Assembly (NCBI GenBank): GCA_947486185.1
Contig: CANKTH010000022.1
Location: 1 to 50,887 of the forward strand
Origin: Deltaproteobacteria bacterium
GTDB lineage: Bacteria; Myxococcota_A; UBA796; SXON01
DNA: 50,887 bases
Direction of reading: 5' to 3'
Each line of letters starts with the position of its first letter. Positions within the stretch are counted from its first letter, which is position 1. Below, piece by piece: positions 17,262 to 25,059 of the stretch. A program made the translations under genes and the position numbers. The notes under the pieces are model-generated. The model ran no database searches. It had not been told where the DNA came from and saw nothing but the letters and a program-made list of their open reading frames with translations.

Positions 17262-18260
17262 ATGGTATCAACGGGTTTTGGGGGTGTGTCCCTGTTCCTG
17301 AGGCTGTTCATCGTCGGGGCCCTGCTCCTCCCGCTCCGGGCTTATGCCCAGTCGCCCACCACGGTGGACGCGCTGGTCCGGCTCGGAGAGGTGCTGGAGC
17401 TACGCCTGGAGGACGGTCAGCTCGAGGCCGACCGGCTTCGTCCCGCGGTGCTGGTCAGCGCTGTCGCCCTGGATCCGGCCCACCAGGCCTGGTTCTCCAC
17501 GCGGGCCGTCGAGGTGCTGCTGCTCCAGTTGGGGGCGGGCAGCTTACGGATCTGCGAGGCCTGTATGGCGCCGCGTTTCGTGACCGACAGTACGGGGCTC
17601 ACGTTGCAGACCGGCCCGGTGGGGCTCGACGAGGTGTCACGGCTCGACGAGCGCTACCGCGGCGGCGCTGAGCCGGCTCAGGTGGGCATCTGGCTCGACG
17701 AACAACGGAGCGGCGTCTCGGTCCGGATCGTGGATCTCGCGAGCGGCCAGGTGGTCTTTGCCCAGAACGTCGATCCCATGCTGGCCGAGGTCAAGAACAC
17801 CGCGAGGATCTACCATCTCTCTTCCGAGCTGGAGCGTCGCGCGCGCGGCGATGGTCTGACCCAGAGCTTTGTGGACATCGGTATGTTCCCCGGCCAACAC
17901 CTCTCGTTGGACTGGACCGATCAGTGGGGCGACACCAACCGAAACCTGTCGGGCTTCACCCTCTCGGTCTTCGATCCGCTCATCGGAGTTGGGGCTTCGC
18001 ATTATCGTTGTGTCAAAGCGGCGAACATGACCTTCGGCGGCAAGCTGGTGCTGAGCCTGCCGACCGCAGCGGTCCGGTCAATCGGTGACGTCGCCGATGC
18101 TGGCGACGAGCTGCTCGACCCGCTCGTGACCATCGTCGGGGTCGCGCGGATTCCTTTTGGCCGGTCCAACTACGGCGGGCTCGTGTCACTCTCTACCAAC
18201 GGCCGTCTCGGCATCGGGATCTCGCTGATGAACCTAAGGTTGTTCCCGGTGTTTCCGTGA
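17262..18260 (+). CDS. Secreted CxxC-domain protein, paralogous to its upstream neighbour
   Basis: 332 residues from ATG 17262; GTG 17286 is an alternative. A classical signal peptide (LFLRLFIVGALLLPLRAYA, cut before QSPTT) is visible. The first half carries ICEAC and strands GVSVRIVDLASGQVVFAQN followed by a helix, matching the domain of the 16054 gene. The second half is strand-rich (FTLSVFDPLIGVGASHY, KLVLSLPTAAV) but ends LFPVFP, so it could be a smaller barrel or a beta-sandwich. The gap to the previous gene is 32 bases, and it ends in a GTGA overlap with the following lipoprotein. The function is unknown; it is probably an envelope part of the motor-like complex. Confidence 0.7.
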   Translation: MVSTGFGGVSLFLRLFIVGALLLPLRAYAQSPTTVDALVRLGEVLELRLEDGQLEADRLRPAVLVSAVALDPAHQAWFSTRAVEVLLLQLGAGSLRICEACMAPRFVTDSTGLTLQTGPVGLDEVSRLDERYRGGAEPAQVGIWLDEQRSGVSVRIVDLASGQVVFAQNVDPMLAEVKNTARIYHLSSELERRARGDGLTQSFVDIGMFPGQHLSLDWTDQWGDTNRNLSGFTLSVFDPLIGVGASHYRCVKAANMTFGGKLVLSLPTAAVRSIGDVADAGDELLDPLVTIVGVARIPFGRSNYGGLVSLSTNGRLGIGISLMNLRLFPVFP

Positions 18261-18913
18261 GTACTCCGCGGCGGTCCGCCGCCCTGCTCCTCCTCTTCGG
18301 CGCGGCCGTCCTCCCAGGCTGCGCCGCGCGGAACTACACCCACTACCTCATCGAGCCGGCGCCGAGCGTGAACCCGGCGTTGATCGAAGAAGAGGGCACC
18401 CAGCTCCGCCCCATGGCCTTCGGCTCCACCACCTACATGCGCGTGAGCTGGAATGACGGCACCACGATCACCGAGGTGGAGATTCCTCTCCTGGCCAGCG
18501 GGCAGCGCGTGGTCGTCGAGCACACCGCCGGGGCGACCGGGGTCGAGACGATCCCCGCGAGTCGGCTGATGCCGCCGGCACCGACGCTCGCGGACGGCAC
18601 GCTGGACAAGGCCTACCGGGACCGCGGCCTCAAGGTGAACGCGGACGCTCCGGCGGTGAGCCTGAGCGCGGGTCGGACCCAGATGTTGTCGGCGCTGGCC
18701 GCGGGGAACTACCAGCTCGCCTTGGAGTGGTGTGAGCTCTTGCTGGCGCGTTATCCCTCGCATCCCGAGACGCTGCGTGCAAAGGGCTCGATCCTGCTCC
18801 TGTTGGGGGAGCGGGAGGAGGCGATCGAGACCTGGGAGGCCGTCGAGGAGATCGAGACCGATCCCGTGGTGCGAACGAAGCTGGAAGAGCTCCACCTGCA
18901 AGACAAACGCTAG
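18257..18913 (+). CDS. TPR-type lipoprotein
   Basis: 218 residues from GTG 18257, overlapping the previous stop. The signal RRSAALLLLFGAAV ends in lipobox LPGC (Cys22). A beta-rich region (about 45-110) is followed by a C-terminal pair of tetratricopeptide-like helices (MLSALAAGNYQLALEWCELL; PETLRAKGSILLLLGEREEA). TPR lipoproteins serve as protein-docking parts, for example in the Myxococcus Glt motility complex, which also pairs them with MotAB homologues. It lies nine bases before the MotA-type gene, so it is probably a structural partner of the stator. Confidence 0.8.
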   Translation: MSTPRRSAALLLLFGAAVLPGCAARNYTHYLIEPAPSVNPALIEEEGTQLRPMAFGSTTYMRVSWNDGTTITEVEIPLLASGQRVVVEHTAGATGVETIPASRLMPPAPTLADGTLDKAYRDRGLKVNADAPAVSLSAGRTQMLSALAAGNYQLALEWCELLLARYPSHPETLRAKGSILLLLGEREEAIETWEAVEEIETDPVVRTKLEELHLQDKR

Positions 18914-18922
18914 GGAGACCCT

Positions 18923-19651
18923 GTGCAACTTCTGGGACTGGTCCTGTTGGCTTCGGTGGTCTGGTACGGCTTCGCCGACCGGAGCGGCGCGGTGATCTCG
19001 GCATTCGACGGCCACGCGGCGCTGATGGTGCTCGGGGGCTCCTTAGCGGCCGTGATGGTCTCCTCCACCGCCACCACCACTTTTCGCACGCTGGCCTGCC
19101 TGCGAGAGCTCGTGCCCGGCCTCGGCGTGCTCGGGCGCCAGACCGCCACGATGGAGGCGGAGCGGCTCGAGCTGAGTGGGCTCTGGCTCGCCGGAAAACG
19201 CGCCCAGGCGGTGGAGCTCGCGGAGCGGAGCGCCGCCCCGGTGATCGGGCGCATGTTGGAGCTGGTGCTGGGTCGCGCTCCCGAAGCCGCGATCCGGACC
19301 GCGTTCACCGAGCTGCGGCACGCGGAGCTGAGTCGGTGGCAGCCCGCGATCGGCAACTGGGAGCTCCTGGCCCGACTCGCGCCGTCTTTCGGCATGGTCG
19401 GGACCATCACCGGGATGATCAAGCTCTTTCAGTCGATGGGCAACGAGAACATGAACCTCGGCTCGGCGATCTCTCTCGCGCTCCTGGCCACCCTCTACGG
19501 GGTCGCGTTCGGCGCGGGGGTCGCCGGGCCCATCGGGCATTACCTCCGCAACCACCTCGATGAACGCCTCGGACTCCTGGAGCGCGCTGAGCAGAGCGTC
19601 GCCGCGCTCATCGCGTCCACCGCGCGCGACACCCCCGTCCAGGGCCGGTAG
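18923..19651 (+). CDS. MotA/TolQ/ExbB-family proton-channel stator subunit
   Basis: 242 residues from GTG 18923 after an AGGGAG-type site. There are four membrane helices: about 2-17, 31-48, 149-170 and 181-207. Between the second and third is a roughly 100-residue cytoplasmic loop rich in Arg/Glu, as in MotA. The signature LARLAPSFGMVGTITGMIKL (TM3, Pro154) and ALLATLYGVAFGAGVAGPI (TM4, Pro203) correspond to the MotA/PomA regions with the two functional prolines. The length suits MotA (about 250-295) and is far shorter than ZorA. With the MotB-type product it should form a 5:2 proton-driven unit in the inner membrane. It is directly followed by the MotB-type gene with no gap. Confidence 0.9.
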   Translation: MQLLGLVLLASVVWYGFADRSGAVISAFDGHAALMVLGGSLAAVMVSSTATTTFRTLACLRELVPGLGVLGRQTATMEAERLELSGLWLAGKRAQAVELAERSAAPVIGRMLELVLGRAPEAAIRTAFTELRHAELSRWQPAIGNWELLARLAPSFGMVGTITGMIKLFQSMGNENMNLGSAISLALLATLYGVAFGAGVAGPIGHYLRNHLDERLGLLERAEQSVAALIASTARDTPVQGR

Positions 19652-20278
19652 ATGCAGCGCCGCTCCTACGCCAGCGACGAGGGTTGGCTCCTCTCCTACG
19701 CGGATTTGATCACCAACCTCCTCATTTTTTTTGCGATGCTCCTGGCGGCCGCGGAGCCGAGCCGGAGCCGGATGCAACGGATCGCGGAGAGCGTCTCGGG
19801 CATCGAGCAGCCCGAGAGCTTGTCCTCGATCCAGGAGCAGATTGAGGCACGGGTGCGTCAGGAGGAGCTGAAGGAGCTGATCAGCACCGATCTCGCCGAA
19901 GATGGCTTACGGATCGCGCTGAACTCGAGCCTCGTGTTCGACTCCGGAAGCGCGGAGATTCGGGAGGAACAGTTGGCCAACCTGGACCGTTTGCTCCTCA
20001 CCCTGGTGCCCTACGCCGGTCGCTACAACTTTGCGGTAGAGGGCCACACCGACAGCACGCCGGTGGCGCCGGGTGGCCTCTACCCCACCAACTGGGAGCT
20101 CTCCGCGAGCCGCGCCAACGCGGTGCGGGCCCGCCTCGAAGGTGCAGGCGTCTCGGGCGATCGGGTTCGTGTCGAGGGCTATGCCGCCACGGTGCCCCTC
20201 CCCGAAGACGAGCTCGCCGACCTGACTCCGGAGACCCGCCTGGCCCGACATCGCCGCGTCGTCGTGAGGATCTACTGA
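19652..20278 (+). CDS. MotB/OmpA-type stator subunit with peptidoglycan-binding domain
   Basis: 208 residues. The single membrane helix lies close to the N-terminus: SYADLITNLLIFFAMLL, with the proton-carrying Asp18 equivalent to the MotB Asp. A plug-like amphipathic helix follows (RSRMQRIAESV), then a short linker and an OmpA/MotB C-terminal domain (about 95-208) with VEGHTDSTPV, NWELSASRANAVRARL and HRRVVVRI, the peptidoglycan-binding elements. It is shorter than flagellar MotB (about 300). It anchors the stator to the cell wall. The stop overlaps the next ATG by one base (TGATG), indicating tight translational coupling. Confidence 0.92.
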   Translation: MQRRSYASDEGWLLSYADLITNLLIFFAMLLAAAEPSRSRMQRIAESVSGIEQPESLSSIQEQIEARVRQEELKELISTDLAEDGLRIALNSSLVFDSGSAEIREEQLANLDRLLLTLVPYAGRYNFAVEGHTDSTPVAPGGLYPTNWELSASRANAVRARLEGAGVSGDRVRVEGYAATVPLPEDELADLTPETRLARHRRVVVRIY

Positions 20279-22125
20279 TGGCCGCCCTGCCCGCCCCGAC
20301 CCCTCCTCCGTCCCGCAGCCACGCGCCAGCCGCGGCCCTCCTGTTGGTCCTGGTCCTGGGCCCCTCCGCCGTCTACGCGGCGCCGTCCGTGCCCGTGCGG
20401 GAGATCCCGGCATCTACGCTCGTGGAGCTACAGGCGCTCGAAAACAGGTTTGATATTGCGCTGTCGGCAGACTGCGCCGCCGACCGCTGCTCCAGCAACG
20501 GCTGCGTGTACCTCGACCACGCCGTCGCGGACCAGCCGCGCCGCCGCTCGTTGCCCGGCCTCGGCGAAGAAGCGGGGCCCGGCTCGGTCGCGCCGCAGGA
20601 GTACCTGACCCGCGCATCCTGCACCTTCTCCCATGAGGCTACCGTCGATGCGGCTGACGCGGCTGCGATCGTCCAGCGCCTCCAGACCCGGCTGAGCCGC
20701 GGCTGGACCGTCGTCACCGTGGCGCGCCAGGCCCTGCCGCCGATCCCCTCGACCGTGAGGCCGCCCGCGCCGCCGGCGCCCGAGGTGACGGCGCCTACGA
20801 CCCCAACGACCGAGGACGAAGGTGTCCTTTCGCGGCTCGCCGACGAGCTCTGGCAGGCGCTCCTGCCTCACAGCTGGTGGATGGTGGGCGTGGGCCTCTT
20901 CACGATGGCCGCGACGGTGCTCATCTGGGCCGCGCGGCGGGTTGGACGCGGGTCTTTTGAGGAGCAGGCGCTCCTGGCTCAGCTCAGCCAGCCGGGCGGC
21001 GGGGGCACCGACCCGCCGGGCCCGACGGATCGCGGCAGCGACACGCCTGCCCCGGGCGCGAGCCCCGAGAGCGAAGCCGCCGAGGAGCTCGAAGGGGTAC
21101 GAAAGCAAGAGGCGAGCTGGCGAATGCGGCTCGGGGCGGTAGACCCGGCGCAGCCCAACCCCGAGCTCGTCGCCCTGGTGCGTGAGCGGCTCCGCGCCGG
21201 CGACCTTCCGCTGCTCGCCAAGGCGGTGCTCCGCTTCCCCGACACCTTCCCCCTGCTCTTTCCCCAAGACGGTGAGCTGGCCGCCGCCAAGCTCGAGCTC
21301 GCCGGGCTGCTCCAGAACGGGGACGCCGAATCCTTACCGTCGGACGCTGTCTTTTTCCGGTCCTTGGAGCGTCATGCCCTCGCGGCTACCCTGGCCTCCC
21401 AGCCGGACGCGCGGGTGGTGAAGCGCCTGCGTGAAGATTTCGGCGTCGCTGGCCTGGTAACGCTGATCGGGGGCCAGCCGGCACGGGTGGGGGCGCTCCT
21501 CTTCGCGGTGGCGCCCGCCGTCGACCAGCACGAGGCGGTGCGCCTCCTGGACGAGGGGCAGATCGCCGAGCTCTGCCGGCAACTCCTACGTTCCAACCGG
21601 ATGGATCCCCGTGAGGTCACGGCGATGCTCGACGCGGTGCGCAGCAGCGCCACCGACGGCGCCCCTAAGGTTCCGCCCGCCGAGATCACCGATCGGGGCG
21701 CCACCTTCGACGCCGCGGGCGCCCTGGCCGTGCTGCTGCCCGAGCTCCGCCCCGAAGGTCGGGCCAGCCTCTTCGACGAGGCCCTTGCCCGGTTCTCCGG
21801 ACAACTACCAAGGTGGTATCAGGAGATTATGGTTCCCGACATGCTGAGCGTCCTGTCCGCGGAGGCGCGCGCCGATCTCCTGCTCGGGGTGGAGGTTGAG
21901 GCCCTGTCGGCATGGTTAGCGAGCGTTGGCCCGGCGCCCGCGACCCAGGTCCTCGCGGGGGCGCCGGAGTCGCTGCGACGTTCGCTGGGCGCGGTGAGGC
22001 CCGCGGGTACGGCCGCCGCCCAGCAAGCGCTCGCCCGCGAGGCGCGGGTGGGGCTGGCGCGTAGCTTCCAGACCGAGCTCGCGCGGGCAGGGCTGGCGTT
22101 TGAGGCCGTGGTGCGCGGGGCATGA
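20278..22125 (+). CDS. Membrane-spanning protein with FliG-like cytoplasmic half
   Basis: 615 residues. Signal or first hydrophobic segment about 18-34; periplasmic domain about 35-195 with five cysteines (CAADRCSSNGC); Pro/Thr-rich stretch; membrane helix about 200-219; flexible Gly/Pro linker about 243-270; then about 345 cytoplasmic residues of short helices. The latter have FliG-like character: HALAATLASQPDARVVKRLREDFG, a repeat-like middle, and a C-terminal part with LSAEARADLLLGVEVEALSAWL and VLAGAPESLRRSL, resembling the FliG layout in which residues of the last domain face MotA. The assignment rests on pattern and context only. If right, it couples stator torque or conformational change to a periplasmic domain. 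Immediate coupling to the MotA/MotB pair supports a functional interaction. Confidence 0.55.
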   Translation: MAALPAPTPPPSRSHAPAAALLLVLVLGPSAVYAAPSVPVREIPASTLVELQALENRFDIALSADCAADRCSSNGCVYLDHAVADQPRRRSLPGLGEEAGPGSVAPQEYLTRASCTFSHEATVDAADAAAIVQRLQTRLSRGWTVVTVARQALPPIPSTVRPPAPPAPEVTAPTTPTTEDEGVLSRLADELWQALLPHSWWMVGVGLFTMAATVLIWAARRVGRGSFEEQALLAQLSQPGGGGTDPPGPTDRGSDTPAPGASPESEAAEELEGVRKQEASWRMRLGAVDPAQPNPELVALVRERLRAGDLPLLAKAVLRFPDTFPLLFPQDGELAAAKLELAGLLQNGDAESLPSDAVFFRSLERHALAATLASQPDARVVKRLREDFGVAGLVTLIGGQPARVGALLFAVAPAVDQHEAVRLLDEGQIAELCRQLLRSNRMDPREVTAMLDAVRSSATDGAPKVPPAEITDRGATFDAAGALAVLLPELRPEGRASLFDEALARFSGQLPRWYQEIMVPDMLSVLSAEARADLLLGVEVEALSAWLASVGPAPATQVLAGAPESLRRSLGAVRPAGTAAAQQALAREARVGLARSFQTELARAGLAFEAVVRGA

Positions 22126-24245
22126 GGGGCGCTGTGGCCCACCGCCTGGCCGTAGCGCGCCGCGAGCGGCGTGGGGCCCCCGGTCGCCTGGGCGGGGGTG
22201 GGCTGGCGCTCGGGCTGGTCTTGCTCTCGGCGTGCAAGGTCCCGATCTATAGTGTGAACGCCGAGTTCCGCCTGGCGGACACCTCCTGGTTCGCCGAGGA
22301 GGACACGCTCTTCGTATTCTACGAGGTGAGCGCTCAGCAGGGCATCGACGAACACAGCGTGGTGGAGATCCGCTTCGAGTCGGACCTGGGCGACGTGGAT
22401 TGGACCCCGCTCTCCAACTTTGACACCGTTCACTTCCACGTGCCGGTGGACTGCGGGGTCAACACGCTCTGCGGCAGCAGCAGCATCGAGGTGAACTCGG
22501 AGCCGCGAGATGTTGAGCTTCGGATGCGCTATCACCGCGACAGCGAGCTCGACCTCGACGCCGACACCGCGTACAACGTGGTGCGGCGGGGCGCGCCGAA
22601 CCAGAGCCGCAGCCTCGTGGTGTATGGGGTGTTCGACGAGGGCAACCACCAGGTCCAGTGGCGGAGCCGTCACCAGTTCCCGGCGTTGAGGAACGAAGAG
22701 GCTACCGAGCTCGGTCTCCGACGCTGGTTCCGGGTCGACGAGCATCGTGCGGGCACCGCCGCGCTGGCCTCCGTCAGCAACCCCTACGGCTACGGCGCCA
22801 CCTGCCCGGAGGACTTCACCGATGCGGGGATGGAGCCGGTTGAGACGGTAGAACGTGCGGTGTTTGACGCCAGCCCGCTCCCTACGAGCCTCAGCGCCGA
22901 TCCGTTGGTGTGCGCGCGCGCGATGGTGCTGGACGCCGAGGGCGTCTACGCCACGGGGGCGATCGCCCGGAAGAACCCCGAGGTTCGTCCTGCCTTCTCT
23001 GCGCTGAACAGCCCGGTGCGAGACGCGACCGTGCTCGCCTACTTCCTCCAGCCCTGTGATCGGGAGATCTCGGCGGTGCACGAGGAGATGCAGCGGCAGC
23101 GGCTCGGCTTGGGTGACCTCGCGCCGATCTGTGTCGACGACGTAGGCGATGCCGGCTTCACCGAGCGGCTGATCGTGGCGCTCACGGACGCGGTGGAGGC
23201 AGAGCGGCCCGCGGGGAACGACATGGTGCTGGTCATCGGGGTCCATCAGGACGACGACCGCGTCTCCGAAGCGTTGGAAGAGGCTTTGAGCGCCATTTTA
23301 CCCGAAGAGCGGCACCGGAGCTCGCCGCGCCTCGCGGGCGCCTTCGTATTTGACAGTGTCGCCTATAGCCTGAGCGGCAGCGTGCTTGGGCCGTCTACCC
23401 TTTGGTGCCCGGCCTCAACCGCCGGCGCGACAGTGGGGGACATCAACGACGCGTCGCTCCGGGCGTGCGCCGTGGCCCCCGACGATCTCCAGATCGAGCT
23501 CGGCCCCTTCACCTTCGGCACCTTGCCGATCCTTCCCTCCCGCGACGCCTACCTCGAGTTCATCGAGGATTTTTCGGAGAATCAGGCGGGCGAGGTCACG
23601 TCCTACACCATCCGGACCCCCGAGTTCTCGGTCACCTCGGAGCACACCGATCTCGGCGACTTCGGGGTGGTCACCTTCTTGGACGACGAGCGGATCAACA
23701 GCGCGCCGGACGAGGCCTTCTCCTACTGCGTCACCGAAGACCCGTGGATCATCTTCTTTCGTTCGGACCTGCTCGTGAGCGAAGCGGTGCAGGCGATCCT
23801 CGCGCAAGCCTGTGAGCTCGGCCAGCTGCCCGAAGAGACCTGCGCCCTCGCGAGCCTGGGACTGCTCCCCATCGCGCTCTTGCCCGACTGGCACCAACAG
23901 TTCGGCGAAGCAGGCTACAAGCTGGGGCTCTTCTGGGACTTCCCCTTCCTCCTTCATATGGAGTACCAGGCGGTCGCGGCGGGCTCGGTCGCGGCCTTCG
24001 GCTTCAGTGTGCCCTTCGGGCTCGCGGCCGACGGCGAGCAGTACCTGGGCGGCGCCTTGTGGACGATGGACCAGTTTGCCGTCGACAAGCAGCTTACCCA
24101 ATGCACACGGTTCTGCGATCACCCCACCTTTGATAGTGCCGGGGTCTACCACGTGACCGACAGCTTCACGGCGACCTACGGAAGCACCTGTTACCGACCG
24201 AGCTACCCCGAGACCGCCGACGGCGGGTTCCCCCTTGACCCCTGA
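22122..24245 (+). CDS. Large lipoprotein of the MotAB-type operon
   Basis: 707 residues from ATG 22122 (ATGA overlap). A long basic N-region precedes a hydrophobic stretch and lipobox LLSAC (Cys38). I recognise no named domain. The first 170 mature residues are strand-rich. The middle contains an alpha/beta part with NDMVLVIGVHQDDDRVSEAL preceded by CDREISAVHEEM. The C-terminal third has repeated Phe/Trp-rich strands and several cysteines (CTRFCDHP). The alpha/beta part might be a degenerate surface-exposed or receptor-like fold, which is speculation. As the largest lipoprotein it could be the outer-membrane or surface-exposed end of the complex. Confidence 0.7.
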   Translation: MRGAVAHRLAVARRERRGAPGRLGGGGLALGLVLLSACKVPIYSVNAEFRLADTSWFAEEDTLFVFYEVSAQQGIDEHSVVEIRFESDLGDVDWTPLSNFDTVHFHVPVDCGVNTLCGSSSIEVNSEPRDVELRMRYHRDSELDLDADTAYNVVRRGAPNQSRSLVVYGVFDEGNHQVQWRSRHQFPALRNEEATELGLRRWFRVDEHRAGTAALASVSNPYGYGATCPEDFTDAGMEPVETVERAVFDASPLPTSLSADPLVCARAMVLDAEGVYATGAIARKNPEVRPAFSALNSPVRDATVLAYFLQPCDREISAVHEEMQRQRLGLGDLAPICVDDVGDAGFTERLIVALTDAVEAERPAGNDMVLVIGVHQDDDRVSEALEEALSAILPEERHRSSPRLAGAFVFDSVAYSLSGSVLGPSTLWCPASTAGATVGDINDASLRACAVAPDDLQIELGPFTFGTLPILPSRDAYLEFIEDFSENQAGEVTSYTIRTPEFSVTSEHTDLGDFGVVTFLDDERINSAPDEAFSYCVTEDPWIIFFRSDLLVSEAVQAILAQACELGQLPEETCALASLGLLPIALLPDWHQQFGEAGYKLGLFWDFPFLLHMEYQAVAAGSVAAFGFSVPFGLAADGEQYLGGALWTMDQFAVDKQLTQCTRFCDHPTFDSAGVYHVTDSFTATYGSTCYRPSYPETADGGFPLDP

Positions 24246-25059
24246 GCGGCGATGCCTGCGGCAGGTGCTCGTTCTGGCCGCCCTGTCGTCGCCTGCCGCT
24301 TGGGCAGCGGACGACACCGGCCCAGCCGGGCCTCCCGCCGAAGAGACGGCGGACGATCCGCTTTCTCCTTATCGAAGCCCCTTCGGGGTCCTGGTGGACC
24401 GGAGCATTGGGAGCACCTCAACGCCGATCGCTTTCAACTGGCGCCGGAGTCGGTTCCAGGTCGGCGCGACGGGCGACTTCCTCTTCGAGCTCAACAACTT
24501 CAACAGCGTAGGCGCGGGCGTGGTCGGGAGGTTTCCCTCGGAGAGCCTGGTGTTTGAGGTGTCCGTGAGCCGGGTATGGGTGTGGGACAGCCTCAGCAGC
24601 CAGCTCCTGGCGCTGACGCCTTACCGACAGCCTGGGCGGCCCAAACGAATTGAGTTGGCCTTCGACCTTGGCATCCCGCTTGCGGAGGGGGTGGTCACAT
24701 CGCGGCCCCGATTCTTCCCGGCGGCCCAACTCGTGTTCTCGGCCTACGCCGGCCTTCGATATGCCTTCTACCCCTTGAGTTTTCAGGGCATGCGTGCGCG
24801 CGAGGTCGCGACCTCCTTGCTGTCGCCCGCGCTCTCGGAGACCGAGATCCAGAACCTGGACGGCCGACGGCTCGACGGAATGATGGTCGATTCGGGGCGT
24901 TACGGTCTGGTGGCGGGTGTCGGCAACGATCTGTACTTCAAACAAGGGATCTTCCTCTCGCCCCGCGTGATGTTCGGGGTGCCGATCCTCGCGCTCGCGA
25001 ACGGCTCCGACCTCCTGTTCTCTGGCGAAGTGGTGCTCTCGGCGGGCCTGGTCTTCTGA
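24235..25059 (+). CDS. Outer-membrane beta-barrel candidate
   Basis: 274 residues from TTG 24235, which overlaps the previous gene by 11 bases; this is the only start giving a proper signal peptide (RRCLRQVLVLAALSSPAAWA). The mature protein has amphipathic strands with aromatic girdles (FQVGATGDFLFELNNF, AQLVFSAYAGLRYAFYPL, LLFSGEVVLSAGLVF) and ends in Phe, the terminal residue favoured by the Bam machinery. This pattern fits an 8-12 strand outer-membrane barrel. No family is assigned. Together with the 16054 product it would give the operon two outer-membrane anchors. Confidence 0.7.
   Translation: MTPERRCLRQVLVLAALSSPAAWAADDTGPAGPPAEETADDPLSPYRSPFGVLVDRSIGSTSTPIAFNWRRSRFQVGATGDFLFELNNFNSVGAGVVGRFPSESLVFEVSVSRVWVWDSLSSQLLALTPYRQPGRPKRIELAFDLGIPLAEGVVTSRPRFFPAAQLVFSAYAGLRYAFYPLSFQGMRAREVATSLLSPALSETEIQNLDGRRLDGMMVDSGRYGLVAGVGNDLYFKQGIFLSPRVMFGVPILALANGSDLLFSGEVVLSAGLVF

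Noticed and set aside
18923..20278. Zorya defence system (ZorA/ZorB)
   Set aside because: The MotA-type protein lacks the long cytoplasmic tail of ZorA, and no helicase/nuclease genes of Zorya accompany it; neighbours are envelope proteins.
18923..20278. Ordinary flagellar motAB
   Set aside because: No flagellar structural or export genes nearby, and the neighbours are lipoproteins and barrel-like proteins within one operon.
21819..23246. 475-residue minus-strand open frame
   Set aside because: Antisense shadow across two overlapping operon genes; composition (His/Arg/Val) is that of reversed GC-rich codons.
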